Shown here: one piece after another, positions 5,219 to 12,091 of the stretch
Layout: every line of letters starts with the position of its first letter
How positions within the stretch are numbered: position 1 is the first letter of the stretch
Assembly (NCBI GenBank): GCA_036744635.1
Contig: DAIOHQ010000150.1
Coordinates: 1-12,091 of the forward strand
From: DAIOHQ01 sp036744635
GTDB taxonomy: Bacteria; Planctomycetota; Phycisphaerae; Tepidisphaerales; Tepidisphaeraceae
Length of the DNA stretch: 12,091 bases
Reading direction: 5' to 3'
Notes under the pieces: generated by a model
What the model saw: the letters and a program-made list of their open reading frames with translations, nothing else
The model's database searches: none
Told to the model about the DNA's origin: nothing
Made by a program: the position numbers and the translations under genes

Positions 5219-6280
5219 CTATCCGGCGACCGGCGCTTCCACGGCTTCGGGCAGCTCACTGGCCTGTTCCCCGCGCGGCGGGGCCGGCGGCAGCTCCGGA
5301 ACGTATTGGTAGGTTGGATCCTGCCTCTGTTTTTTCAGCACCTCGGTGATGTGCTTCCACGTCGCGTACAGCCCGCGCGGGCACGGCGGCATCTGCGGCC
5401 TGATGATGCGATGCAGCTTGCCGAGGTTGTAGCACGGCACGGCCGCGTACATGTGGTGCTCGGTGTGATAGTTCATGTGCCAGTAGAGAAACTGCACGAT
5501 CGGGCTCAGCGTGATCGTCCGGCAGCAGAGCCGGAAATCGGGCACGTTGTCTTTCAGGCCGACGTGCTGGGCGTTATTGCAGAGGAAGAACAGCCAGCCG
5601 CCGTAGAACGGCGCCAGCGTCGTCACCACCGGCAGCATCCACCAGTGCATAAGGATCGAAACCGCGACGATGGTCGCCTGCCCAGCCAGCACGATGCGGG
5701 ACCAGCGGAACAGGTCCCGCCGCTTTTCCGGATTGTTGTCAAACAGGGCGTGCTCCCACGGCCCTTCCAGCTTGCCTCTCGCATAGCGAATGTTGATCTT
5801 CAGGACAAACCAAAGTCCCCACGGGTTCACCAGTGCCCCCTGCAGAAAGCTCTTGAGCGTCAGCTTCACCGGCAAGACCACTTCCAAATCATCCGGCGGG
5901 TGCAGCGTGTACTTGTGGTGCTCGGTATGGCTGGCCCAAAACTGGTGATGGTTGTACCAACCCAGGAAGCTGAGAATGCGCAGGAAGAATCCGTTCAGCC
6001 AGCGGGTCTTGAAAACCGATTCGTGGACCAGCTCATGAAAGCCGTTGATCATGAAAGCCCAGCACATGCCGTGCAGCATCAGCAGCCCAAGCGTGGCGTA
6101 CCATGGCCATCTGGCCGCCGAGATGAACGCCGCCGTCCCCGTCGTGGCCAGCACGCCGAGGTATCCCAAGGTCTGCAGCAATCCTTTGATATCACTGCGC
6201 TGATTGAGCTGGCGCAGATTTTCCCGGCCAACCGGACACCGATACCACGCCACCCGTAATTTCTGCTGAGCGCCATCCAT
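5219..6280 (-). CDS. Membrane fatty acid desaturase
   Basis: A 353-residue membrane di-iron desaturase of the fatty acid desaturase superfamily, which inserts double bonds into acyl chains using O2 and electrons from a redox partner. The three His boxes are present: H82-ELV-H86, H118-TE-H121-H122 and H272-TE-H275-H276, plus the extra ligand-type His239 in NNAQHVGL. Hydrophobic segments occur before box I (about 35-80), at 200-235 and around 255-265. The second and third boxes are both HTEHH, the third followed by MYAAVPCYNLGKLH as usual. The C-terminal 30 residues are Pro/Glu-rich and probably disordered. The exact bond position and substrate (acyl lipid, sphingolipid or carotenoid-like) cannot be decided. 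The start at 6280 has GGAG eight bases upstream. No redox partner gene is next to it. Confidence 0.93.
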   Translation of the reverse strand: MDGAQQKLRVAWYRCPVGRENLRQLNQRSDIKGLLQTLGYLGVLATTGTAAFISAARWPWYATLGLLMLHGMCWAFMINGFHELVHESVFKTRWLNGFFLRILSFLGWYNHHQFWASHTEHHKYTLHPPDDLEVVLPVKLTLKSFLQGALVNPWGLWFVLKINIRYARGKLEGPWEHALFDNNPEKRRDLFRWSRIVLAGQATIVAVSILMHWWMLPVVTTLAPFYGGWLFFLCNNAQHVGLKDNVPDFRLCCRTITLSPIVQFLYWHMNYHTEHHMYAAVPCYNLGKLHRIIRPQMPPCPRGLYATWKHITEVLKKQRQDPTYQYVPELPPAPPRGEQASELPEAVEAPVAG

Positions 6281-6311
6281 ACTTGAGTCTCCAGCCTGCG
6301 AATGTGTATGT

Positions 6312-6320
6312 ACTATAGCA
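6312..6320 (-). promoter_or_regulatory. Candidate extended -10 promoter for the desaturase
   Basis: Minus-strand TGC-TATAGT matches the extended -10 pattern TGn-TATAAT with one change. It would start transcription near 6305 and leave a leader of about 25 bases carrying the GGAG ribosome site. No -35 is clear. Confidence 0.35.
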
Positions 6321-6350
6321 GAAGTCTACGTCCGTTGCCCACGGGAGGTT

Positions 6351-7058
6351 TCATTGCAGCAGCCCGGCCATGGCCCCAGGCAACTCCACCCGCGGCACCC
6401 ATCGATGTCCAGCAGCGCCAAGGAGATAGGCGCCGGCGCCTTCTCCCTGCACCATTTCCAGCGTGTTGGCCACCAGGTAATCGGCCCCGCTGGCCAACCG
6501 GGAGCGCTCGGCAATTTTCAGCAATTCCTCGCTGCCAATCCCCACTTCCAGCTTGAATTTCACCAGCAGGCCGCGATGCGCCCAGCTAGTGCGAAAGAGA
6601 TCGACAAGCTTCTCGGTTGGTTCGCCAACCACCGCGATGCGCTCGTGCGTGCTCTTCACCTTCGCCTGCTGCACATCCTGGACGATCCACCGCTCCTGCC
6701 GCGGCTTGGAAAGATCCGGTTCGCGGGCGATGATGGAATAGACGCGGGTGGGTTTGTAGTCGGCGACGGCCGCGGTCATGAAAACCGCGTCATAAACGTT
6801 CTTGAACATCAACCCGGCCAGCACCGACTTCAGATCGGCATGGCTGGTGAACGCATGCGCGGCGATGCGCTGCCAGCGATTTTGATTGATCGCGATCTCC
6901 TCGCGATGGCCGGCATTGGAGGTGACGAGATCGACGCTGGCGATCTCGGCCAGCGCCTTGGCGATGGCAAGCCCGGTGTTGCCGGTGAAAACGTTCCCCC
7001 AGTCCCGCACCTCGTCAATTTTCTCCCGCGTGTTCCCGGCCGTGACTAAGCAGCGCAT
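6351..7058 (-). CDS. Stand-alone CoaB-like phosphopantothenoylcysteine synthetase domain protein
   Basis: Related to the CoaB half of CoaBC (DNA/pantothenate metabolism flavoprotein), which joins 4'-phosphopantothenate and cysteine in coenzyme A synthesis. The 235-residue product has the nucleotide-fold start MRCLVTAGNTREKIDEVR (family V-T-A-G-x-T-x-x-x-I-D-x-V-R), N-V-F-T-G-N-T-G for the usual S-x-x-S-G-x-x-G, A-A-V-A-D-Y-K-P near 96-103, V-K-F-K-L-E near 166-171, and G-A-D-Y-L-V-A-N-T near 191-199. F-K-L-E is reminiscent of stand-alone (eukaryote-like) PPCS enzymes. No CoaC flavoprotein domain is present. The start at 7058 matches the family N-terminus; the in-frame upstream extension shows no homology. 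No Shine-Dalgarno is seen; TATGAT lies six bases before the ATG. It could be the functional synthetase or a diverged relative. Confidence 0.75.
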   Translation of the reverse strand: MRCLVTAGNTREKIDEVRDWGNVFTGNTGLAIAKALAEIASVDLVTSNAGHREEIAINQNRWQRIAAHAFTSHADLKSVLAGLMFKNVYDAVFMTAAVADYKPTRVYSIIAREPDLSKPRQERWIVQDVQQAKVKSTHERIAVVGEPTEKLVDLFRTSWAHRGLLVKFKLEVGIGSEELLKIAERSRLASGADYLVANTLEMVQGEGAGAYLLGAAGHRWVPRVELPGAMAGLLQ

Positions 7059-7062
7059 GGCG

Positions 7063-7076
7063 GGATCATACGATCC
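7063..7076. promoter_or_regulatory. GGATC-ATAC-GATCC inverted repeat overlapping a -10-like hexamer of the CoaB-like gene
   Basis: Minus-strand TATGAT (7065-7070), then CCCGCC, then ATG at 7058, so a transcript starting 7 bases after the hexamer would be leaderless. The hexamer is contained in the palindrome GGATC/GATCC, which could be a repressor site. Both are inferences from short matches. Confidence 0.35.
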
Positions 7077-7155
7077 TGGTTGCCCCATGTCAGGCGGCAC
7101 GCTGATTCTGTACAAATTCGCTCATGCAGCGGTTATGCGGCCAGTACGGAGCATG

Positions 7156-7161
7156 TATACT
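7156..7161 (+). promoter_or_regulatory. Candidate -10 for the Uma2-family gene
   Basis: TATACT in the divergent gap between the CoaB-like gene and the Uma2-family gene. It is 17 bases before the ATG at 7179; the GGAG ribosome site lies between them. The -35 region (TTATGC) is poor. Confidence 0.3.
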
Positions 7162-7178
7162 ATTGGCGGAGATTGAAG

Positions 7179-7805
7179 ATGACGTTGACACTCCCCCAAG
7201 GCATCGCCGATAAACCGAGCATGGTCTACCGTCTGACCGTGGACGACTACCACGACATGATTGCATCAGGCTTGCTCAGAGAAGGTGCACCCTATGAACT
7301 GCTCGACGGCCAGGTTCTTCTCAAGATTCGAAATGCCTCCGAGGAGGATCCAATGACTGTTGGCACGCACCATATGACGATCGTGATGCGCCTCGCTGAC
7401 CTCAGTCCGAGATTCCAACGATGGGGCTGCCATATTCGCTCTCAGGGGCCAGTCACTCTGCCTCCGTACGATGAGCCTGAACCAGATGCAGCCATTGTGC
7501 GCGGCAGTCGCGGGGATTATTTGGAACGGCATCCAACGGCGCAAGACATTCTCTGCGGCATAGAAGTTGCCGACGCCTCCCTTCCGCGCGACCGGGGTTA
7601 CAAGCAGCAGATCTACGCCAACAGCGGAATTCCCCAGTACGTCATCCTCAACCTCCCCGACCGCCTCGCCGAAGTGTACACCCAGCCGCTGGCCGGCAAA
7701 GGCCGCTACGCCCAATCCATCACCCTCTCCCCATCCCAATCCCTGACCCTCCCCACCGCGCGCAAGAAATCCGTTACCGTCCCCGTTCGGACGTTGCTTC
7801 CGTAG
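7179..7805 (+). CDS. Uma2-family (DUF820) putative PD-(D/E)xK endonuclease
   Basis: A 208-residue member of the Uma2 family, restriction-endonuclease-like fold proteins that are abundant in cyanobacteria and planctomycetes and whose cellular role is mostly unknown. Visible: the entry motif Y-E-L-L-D-G-Q-V (about 39-46), the P-D-A-A-I-V strand (D near 104), the catalytic-type strand G-I-E-V-A-D-A-S (E near 129), D137 and K141 in RDRGYKQQIYA, and the closing segment G-I-P-Q-Y-V-I-L-N-L-P-D-R-L-A-E-V-Y. This is the usual order and length. The start at 7179 has GGAG seven bases upstream; an upstream in-frame ATG (7080) would read through the promoter region. It is divergent from the CoaB-like gene and precedes a toxin-antitoxin pair by 73 bases. 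The catalytic pattern looks intact. Confidence 0.88.
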   Translation: MTLTLPQGIADKPSMVYRLTVDDYHDMIASGLLREGAPYELLDGQVLLKIRNASEEDPMTVGTHHMTIVMRLADLSPRFQRWGCHIRSQGPVTLPPYDEPEPDAAIVRGSRGDYLERHPTAQDILCGIEVADASLPRDRGYKQQIYANSGIPQYVILNLPDRLAEVYTQPLAGKGRYAQSITLSPSQSLTLPTARKKSVTVPVRTLLP

Positions 7806-7863
7806 ATAATAATTGTCCCGCGAAAGCCGTTCGCTCCTCTTCCCTGTGTGAACGGAATTGGTG

Positions 7864-7872
7864 TGATATAAT
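7864..7872 (+). promoter_or_regulatory. Perfect extended -10 promoter for a leaderless mntA-hepT transcript
   Basis: TGA-TATAAT (TGn-TATAAT, all matching) ends at 7872. Six bases (GCCCGC) follow and then ATG at 7879, which places the expected start point on the start codon itself. No Shine-Dalgarno is present. No -35 at 16-18 bases resembles TTGACA, as extended -10 promoters allow. Confidence 0.55.
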
Positions 7873-7878
7873 GCCCGC

Positions 7879-8187
7879 ATGAGGCGCAGCTATCATGGCA
7901 TTGAATTTGATCCCGCAAAGATCGCTGAATTTTGCCGCCGCCACAGGGTGACGAAGCTCAGTCTGTTCGGCTCAATTCTGCGCGACGACTTTGGCCCGAA
8001 CAGCGACATCGACGTGCTGGTGGAATTCGGCCCCGCCGGCTCGCCCAGCCTGCTGGACCTCGGCGGAATGTTGGTTGAATTGACGGAAATGCTTGGCCGG
8101 CAGGTAGACCTCAAGACATGGGGCTTTCTCTCCGATGGAATCCGCCGGCAGGTTGAACGGGAGCGGCAGGTGCAATATGCCGCGTAG
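7879..8187 (+). CDS. mntA: MntA-type nucleotidyltransferase antitoxin (MNT domain)
   Basis: A 102-residue minimal nucleotidyltransferase. In characterised MntA-HepT pairs this protein neutralises the HEPN toxin by adding AMP to a tyrosine of its active motif. Visible: the R-R-H-R-V entry helix, the G-S31/32 signature L-F-G-S-I-L-R-x-x-F-G-x-x-S-D-I-D-V-L-V-E-F with both catalytic Asp residues of S-D-I-D and the later strand V-D-L-K-T (D near 80). Length is typical. The ATG at 7879 is the first after a perfect extended -10 and gives the family N-terminus. The stop codon TAG overlaps the hepT start by 11 bases, so the two genes are translationally linked. Catalytic residues look intact. Confidence 0.9.
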   Translation: MRRSYHGIEFDPAKIAEFCRRHRVTKLSLFGSILRDDFGPNSDIDVLVEFGPAGSPSLLDLGGMLVELTEMLGRQVDLKTWGFLSDGIRRQVERERQVQYAA

Positions 8188-8545
8188 TGGTCCTCCATAT
8201 GATCGGGAACGGCTGCAACATATGCTGGAGGCCGCGCGAGATGCCGTCGCCATAGCCGCGGGTCGGAAGCGCGAGGAAATGGAGAGCGACATTCTCCTAC
8301 GACACGCTTTGATCCATTGTGTTGAGGTAATCGGTGAAGCGACGGCGCGTGTCGGAGACGCCGGACGCACCCGTGTGCCGGAGCTGCCTTGGCCGCGGAT
8401 TGTAGGCATGCGGCACATCCTGGTGAATGACTATTTCCGGGTCGACCATGACGCCGTCTGGCGTGTCGTCGCCGAACATATTCCTCAGATGATTCCCCTG
8501 CTCGAATCCGCTCTTGCAAATTGGCCGGCAACGGAATTGCAGTAA
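8177..8545 (+). CDS. hepT: HepT-type HEPN protein (DUF86), catalytic His replaced by Asn
   Basis: A 122-residue all-helical HEPN protein, the toxin partner of MntA. HEPN toxins cleave RNA with an R-x4-6-H motif, usually R-N-x-L-x-H-x-Y in this family. Here the motif is R79-H-I-L-V-N84-D-Y86-F, followed by R-V-D-x-D-A-V-W as normal. Asn84 stands where the catalytic His is expected (codon AAT, one base from CAT); Arg79 and Tyr86, the AMP-accepting position in studied homologues, are kept. Other family features are the helix L-L-R-H-A-L-I-H-C-V-E-V-I-G-E-A-T and P-W-P-R-I-V-G-M-R. The start at 8177 overlaps mntA by 11 bases; longer in-frame starts lie inside mntA. The frame is intact. Either the RNase is inactive or this is a known natural variant. 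Confidence 0.88.
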   Translation: MPRSGPPYDRERLQHMLEAARDAVAIAAGRKREEMESDILLRHALIHCVEVIGEATARVGDAGRTRVPELPWPRIVGMRHILVNDYFRVDHDAVWRVVAEHIPQMIPLLESALANWPATELQ

Positions 8546-8606
8546 CAACGCATACTCCGCAGCTTGCTCTCTGAGATGTCAATTTTTACACGCGCCGCCG
8601 CGCTTT

Positions 8607-11600
8607 TCAATCTGCCGCTTTGGGCCGCAGGAAGAAGACCGCCAGCAGCCATAGCCCTATTCCTATCACCAGCGTGAGCCAGCGGGCGTGCTCCGCCGAG
8701 CCCATTTGCTTTTGCATGATATCGGAAGTTTCCCGGACCAATTTCCCGGCTTCGCCCATGCCCGCGGGAGTGACGGTGTGTCCGGTCCAGGTCCATCCCA
8801 GCACCATTACCGCCGCCGCCAGCAGCACGGTGATGCCCAGCAGCTTTCCGCGAAAGAAGACCGCGATCAGCAAGAGCAAGCCGGCCACGCCCGCGTTCCA
8901 TGTTCCCAACACCATTGTCAAGGCGCTCGGCAGGAAGCGCATCTCCAGCGGGCGGGCATGGGTTTTCTCAACCTTCAACGGCTCCTGGATGGCCACCGCA
9001 CTTACGTCTTTGTTCTTCACCGTCACGGTCGGGTCCTCGCGCACGCGCGCGACCGTTGAAGTGAACTCGTTGATCGTGGCGTCCTTGTTCTGGTATCGCC
9101 ACGCCGCGAATCCGGCCAGCAGGATCAGCGCCAACGCAAACCGCAGCGGCGCCCCCAGCAGCACATCCAGCGGCCCGCCCACGCGCCGGCCGACGTACCC
9201 GTGATGATGGTGCTCCCGGCGATGCGGCCTTTCATCGTCGATATCCTCCTTCATCATCGTCATCAGCGAAATTGCCGGCGCCTCCGCGGCCGTCTCCATC
9301 TCGCTGGGCTTGGCGCTGCCGCGCGCCATGGCCGGCTTGGCCCTGGCGGGCTTCAGCATCGACTCGCGCACGACCGCGGCGGTATACACCAGATTTTCCG
9401 CCCGCTTCTTCGCCTTCTTGCGCGCCTCCAGGAAAGGCACGCCGGCCGCCTCCAGGCTGCGGGTCTCGACGTGCTGCAGATGCTTGCGCTCCTTTTCCTC
9501 CTGGCGCAGGCGCTGGCGATGGTCGATCCAGGCGATGATCGGCTCGCGCCAGCTCCGGAACTTGCGCCGCGGCGTCCCGCGGTCGCCCTTGCCCCACTTG
9601 CCGCGGGCTTCGATCTTGGCCTCATAGCCGAACAGCGCCTCGTAAAATTCCTCCCAGCGCTCGCCGGTGTACTTGCAGACGAAGTTGCGAATGGCGTTTT
9701 CCTCGAGCCCGCGCAGACGCATCGACTTGAGCATCTCCTCGGCCTTGATGAGCGGCACCTCGCGCTGCTTTTTCACCAGCCGGTCAATGCCGAAATACAA
9801 AATGGCGGCCAGCCCCAGCGACACCACCGCGAACCCCAGCCATACCCAGTGTAGTTCCATCACCCACAGCACCACCACCGGCACCAGCAACCCCGCGATC
9901 CACGTCAGCCAGTCGGTGATGCGGCTGGCGAAGACGAACTGGCGCACGCTGCGGAAGAGGTGTGTCTTTTCGCCGATCCCACTGAGCACGAAATACCATG
10001 CTGTGCTCAATACCATCATCCCGATCATTCCCCCGCCCCACAGCTCGCGGCCATTCCAATAGAGCAAAATCGCGGCGAGAATTCCCGCCGCAAAAAACGC
10101 GCCGATCAAATTCCCCCGCAGCCGCGCCCACGATGCGCCGTTGAAGCCGCTGGTCGCCCCTTCCAGGATGCGGACGTGCTCCTCCTTGGGCGTGAACGGC
10201 CCGGAACTCTCCACCCCCAGAAAGGCTTCCATGTCCTTGATGACATCCGTCAGGTTCTGATAGCGCTCGGCCGGCTTCTTGGCCACCATCTTCATCAGAA
10301 TCTGCGACAGCCGCTCGGGGACGTGACTGACGACCATGTGCGGCGGGATGATCGGCTCGCGCACCTGCTTGGTCATCACCTCGGCCGCCGTCTTGCCGGT
10401 GAACGGAGGATGGCCGGTGAGCAGGGCATAGAGCGTACACCCCAGCGCATAGATATCCGCGCGGGCGTCGACGGTGGTGGAATCGGTACACTGCTCGGGC
10501 GCCATGTAGGCCGGCGTGCCCATGACCGTGCGCGCGCTGGTTACGTGGGCGCTGCTGGCGGCGATGTCCGAACTCCTTGTCCCCTCGCGCATCTTCGTCT
10601 CCGGCGAGCCGGCCGTCTTCACCAGCCCCATGTCCGCGACCTTCACGATCCCCTGGTTGTTCAGCAGCAGATTCTCCGGCTTGATATCCCGATGGATCAT
10701 GCCATGATCGTGGGCGAACTTCAGTCCCCGCGCCGACTGCAGGATGTACCCCACCGCCACATCCGCATCGACCCGCCCTTCGCGGCGAATCAAATCCCCC
10801 AGCGTCTGGCCTTCGACGAACTCCATTGAGAAAAAGTGGGTGGCCTTCTCCTCGCCGATGTCGTGAATCTGCACGACGTTGTGATGGGCAAGCTGGGCGG
10901 CGGCGTAGGCCTCGCGGGTGAAGCGGGCGACGAACTGCGGATCGGCCGCGAATGTCGGGTGCAGCACCTTCACCGCCACGTTGCGATCCAGCGAGATCTG
11001 CCGGGCGAGGTAGACCGCTCCCATGCCCCCCTGCCCGAGCTTCTGGCGCATCTCGTATCCGCCAAGCTGATGGGCGATCCCCGGCGCCGGGCCGAGCATG
11101 GTCTGGGCGGTATCGGAAGCATCCTCCATTTCCGCGGGCACGGCTCGCGCTGCCTGGGATGGCTGCTCGCGCCCAAGGGAATCCCGCGCACCACTTCGTC
11201 CCCGCGCGGGCGCGTGTGCGGGCGCTTCCACTGGCTCCATTTCCTGCGGCGGCGCCGTCTCCTCCGCGTCCTTTGCGCGCGGCGCGGCGGGCTGGGAGGG
11301 AACCGAATAATTGGTGATGTCGATCCGCCCGCTGGAAATCCGCCGCGGCTCTACATCAGAATCGTCGGATGGTTCAGTAGCTGGGCGCAACCGATCGGCG
11401 CGCCTCGGCGGCGAAACCGTCTCCCCCGCCATCGACCCATGCGAGGAATCCCCGGCCGATCGACGCGGCCGATCCGCTTCCTGCCGCTCTGCCGGGCGCG
11501 GGCGCTGCGCATCCGGCACCACACGCGCCCCCACCTGCGTGTCCGACTTGCGCGGCGGCCTGCTTGGCTCGATCCCCAGCGCAGACTCGATATCGGGCGT

Positions 11601-11774
11601 CACCTTCTCCGAGGCATGATGTTTCAGTTTCCCCACCAGCGGCGCCACCCCGGCGTCATGGCTCACCACCAGCGCGAACTTCTCGCCGCACTGCGGGCAA
11701 TGCGGGGTGAAGTTGCCGGGCTTGGCCCCCTTCAGCTCCATCGGATGCCGGCAATGCGGGCAATGAATCGACAC
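8607..11774 (-). CDS. Large transmembrane Ser/Thr protein kinase with N-terminal zinc ribbon
   Basis: A 1055-residue Hanks-type kinase. Residues 5-29 form a zinc ribbon (C5-P-H-C8 ... C26-P-Q-C29). A disordered Arg/Pro/Glu-rich stretch follows to about 235. The kinase domain (about 240-519) has the glycine loop L-G-Q-G-G-M-G-A-V-Y, K269 in V-A-V-K, E288, H361-R-D363-I-K-P-E-N, D381-M-G (Met for the usual Phe of DFG), a long activation loop, G-T-P-A-Y-M-A-P-E, D440 and R504, so catalysis is expected. Beyond it lie about eight TM helices (four at 555-663, one at 875-892, three at 952-1049), a basic coiled segment (about 670-810) and a His-rich patch near 850-860. The start is GTG 11774: GGAG sits six bases upstream, whereas TTG two codons earlier abuts it. 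Substrates are unknown. It is convergent with mntA-hepT. Confidence 0.93.
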   Translation of the reverse strand: MSIHCPHCRHPMELKGAKPGNFTPHCPQCGEKFALVVSHDAGVAPLVGKLKHHASEKVTPDIESALGIEPSRPPRKSDTQVGARVVPDAQRPRPAERQEADRPRRSAGDSSHGSMAGETVSPPRRADRLRPATEPSDDSDVEPRRISSGRIDITNYSVPSQPAAPRAKDAEETAPPQEMEPVEAPAHAPARGRSGARDSLGREQPSQAARAVPAEMEDASDTAQTMLGPAPGIAHQLGGYEMRQKLGQGGMGAVYLARQISLDRNVAVKVLHPTFAADPQFVARFTREAYAAAQLAHHNVVQIHDIGEEKATHFFSMEFVEGQTLGDLIRREGRVDADVAVGYILQSARGLKFAHDHGMIHRDIKPENLLLNNQGIVKVADMGLVKTAGSPETKMREGTRSSDIAASSAHVTSARTVMGTPAYMAPEQCTDSTTVDARADIYALGCTLYALLTGHPPFTGKTAAEVMTKQVREPIIPPHMVVSHVPERLSQILMKMVAKKPAERYQNLTDVIKDMEAFLGVESSGPFTPKEEHVRILEGATSGFNGASWARLRGNLIGAFFAAGILAAILLYWNGRELWGGGMIGMMVLSTAWYFVLSGIGEKTHLFRSVRQFVFASRITDWLTWIAGLLVPVVVLWVMELHWVWLGFAVVSLGLAAILYFGIDRLVKKQREVPLIKAEEMLKSMRLRGLEENAIRNFVCKYTGERWEEFYEALFGYEAKIEARGKWGKGDRGTPRRKFRSWREPIIAWIDHRQRLRQEEKERKHLQHVETRSLEAAGVPFLEARKKAKKRAENLVYTAAVVRESMLKPARAKPAMARGSAKPSEMETAAEAPAISLMTMMKEDIDDERPHRREHHHHGYVGRRVGGPLDVLLGAPLRFALALILLAGFAAWRYQNKDATINEFTSTVARVREDPTVTVKNKDVSAVAIQEPLKVEKTHARPLEMRFLPSALTMVLGTWNAGVAGLLLLIAVFFRGKLLGITVLLAAAVMVLGWTWTGHTVTPAGMGEAGKLVRETSDIMQKQMGSAEHARWLTLVIGIGLWLLAVFFLRPKAAD

Positions 11775-12091
11775 GGTCAACTCCAGACGAAACAGAGATT
11801 TGCACCAGCACGATCTCGCAACCGCCCCACCTTACCCCCGCAGGTATGAAATGGCCAAATAATTTTGCAAGCCACCTTGATCCGGTGGGGGCGGACATTC
11901 CTGTCCGCAATGGCTGGACAAGCGACAGGTGTATTGAATTCTGGTGGGGCGGACATTCCTGTCTGCCATGGCTGGATGAGCGGCAGGTGTATTGAATTCT
12001 GGTGGGGCGGACATTCCTGTCCGCAATGGCTGGATGAGCGACAGGTGTATTGAATTCTGGTGGGGCGGACATTCCTGTCTGCCATGGCTGG
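11775..12091. other. Kinase upstream region and tandem array, no gene
   Basis: The first 110 bases upstream of the kinase hold its GGAG ribosome site and a TTGCAA at about the distance of a -35, but no convincing -10. From 11885 to the edge the sequence is the 58-bp tandem array. No protein-coding gene is supported; open frames here simply read through the array in all three minus frames. Confidence 0.6.
11885..12091. repeat. Tandem array of a 58-bp hairpin repeat, four copies, last cut by window edge
   Basis: Units start at 11885, 11943, 12001 and 12059, exactly 58 bases apart. Each opens with GGTGGGGCGGACATTCC, then a hairpin (GCGGACA-TTCC-TGTCCGC in copies 1 and 3; GGCGGACA-TTCC-TGTCTGCC in copies 2 and 4), then ATGGCTGGATGAGCG(A/G)CAGG and GTATTGAATTCT. 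Copies alternate A-B-A-B, so the true duplication unit may be 116 bp. Because 58 is not a multiple of three, the array is open in several frames and is not a protein repeat. Reverse-complement relatives lie at 2827-2946. Confidence 0.9.

Noticed and set aside
4077..5312. Long plus-strand open frame over the hydrolase gene
   Set aside because: Antisense to a gene with intact catalytic triad and signal peptide; no ribosome site and an unstructured Arg/His-rich composition.
5207..6259. Plus-strand open frame over the desaturase gene
   Set aside because: Mirror frame of a protein with all three His boxes; no family features.
7783..7801. Possible terminator after the Uma2-family gene (CGTCC/GGACG)
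   Set aside because: The 5-bp stem is inside the coding region and no T-run follows.
8591..8607. Possible intrinsic terminator between hepT and the kinase
   Set aside because: GCGC-CGCC-GCGC followed by TTTT gives only a 4-bp stem and a short T-run, too weak to call.
10836..11849. Plus-strand open frame over the kinase N-terminal half
   Set aside because: Antisense to the zinc ribbon and kinase domain. It is kept open by high GC only.
11885..12091. Possible CRISPR array
   Set aside because: The sequence between the short hairpins is itself repeated, with no unique spacers, and no cas genes are present in the window.

Overview
The window is GC-rich bacterial DNA, most likely from a planctomycete-like organism (Planctomycetota, perhaps class Phycisphaerae). 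This is an inference from three things: a very large multi-pass Ser/Thr kinase with an N-terminal zinc ribbon, a Uma2-family protein, and short hairpin-bearing repeats that translate as 'DRNVRPT'-like strings. There is no rRNA or other direct taxonomic marker.

Layout. 1-180: no gene recognised. 181-633 (-): small two-TM hypothetical protein. 634-1144: no convincing gene, but a GCCGCTC/GAGCGGC palindrome and a 21-bp-period array (889-1077). 1145-1414 (-): ParD-type antitoxin with its own promoter and operator-like palindrome; the toxin expected next to it is missing. 1476-2672 (-): tyrosyl-tRNA synthetase. 2673-2962: repeat-filled gap. 2963-4105 (-): membrane protein resembling a Ca2+/cation antiporter that has lost its signature acidic residues. 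4161-5153 (-): exported alpha/beta hydrolase. 5219-6280 (-): three-His-box fatty acid desaturase. 6351-7058 (-): stand-alone CoaB-like (phosphopantothenoylcysteine synthetase) protein. 7179-7805 (+): Uma2-family protein. 7879-8545 (+): MntA/HepT (MNT-HEPN) toxin-antitoxin pair whose HEPN motif has Asn in place of the catalytic His. 8607-11774 (-): kinase. 11775-12091: kinase upstream region ending in a 58-bp tandem array cut by the window edge.

The genes do not form one pathway. They are housekeeping genes (tyrS, coaB-like), lipid and envelope genes (desaturase, hydrolase, membrane protein), one signalling kinase and accessory toxin-antitoxin-like modules, separated by repeats. Three genes without a Shine-Dalgarno (hydrolase, coaB-like, mntA) share one geometry: a -10-like hexamer exactly 6 nt before the ATG, which suggests leaderless transcripts.

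The items most worth a second look are the 21-bp phased array, the alternating 58-bp hairpin repeat with inverted relatives about 9 kb away, the HEPN His-to-Asn change, the antiporter-like protein without its acidic residues, and the shared leaderless geometry. I did not find a clear new multi-gene system.
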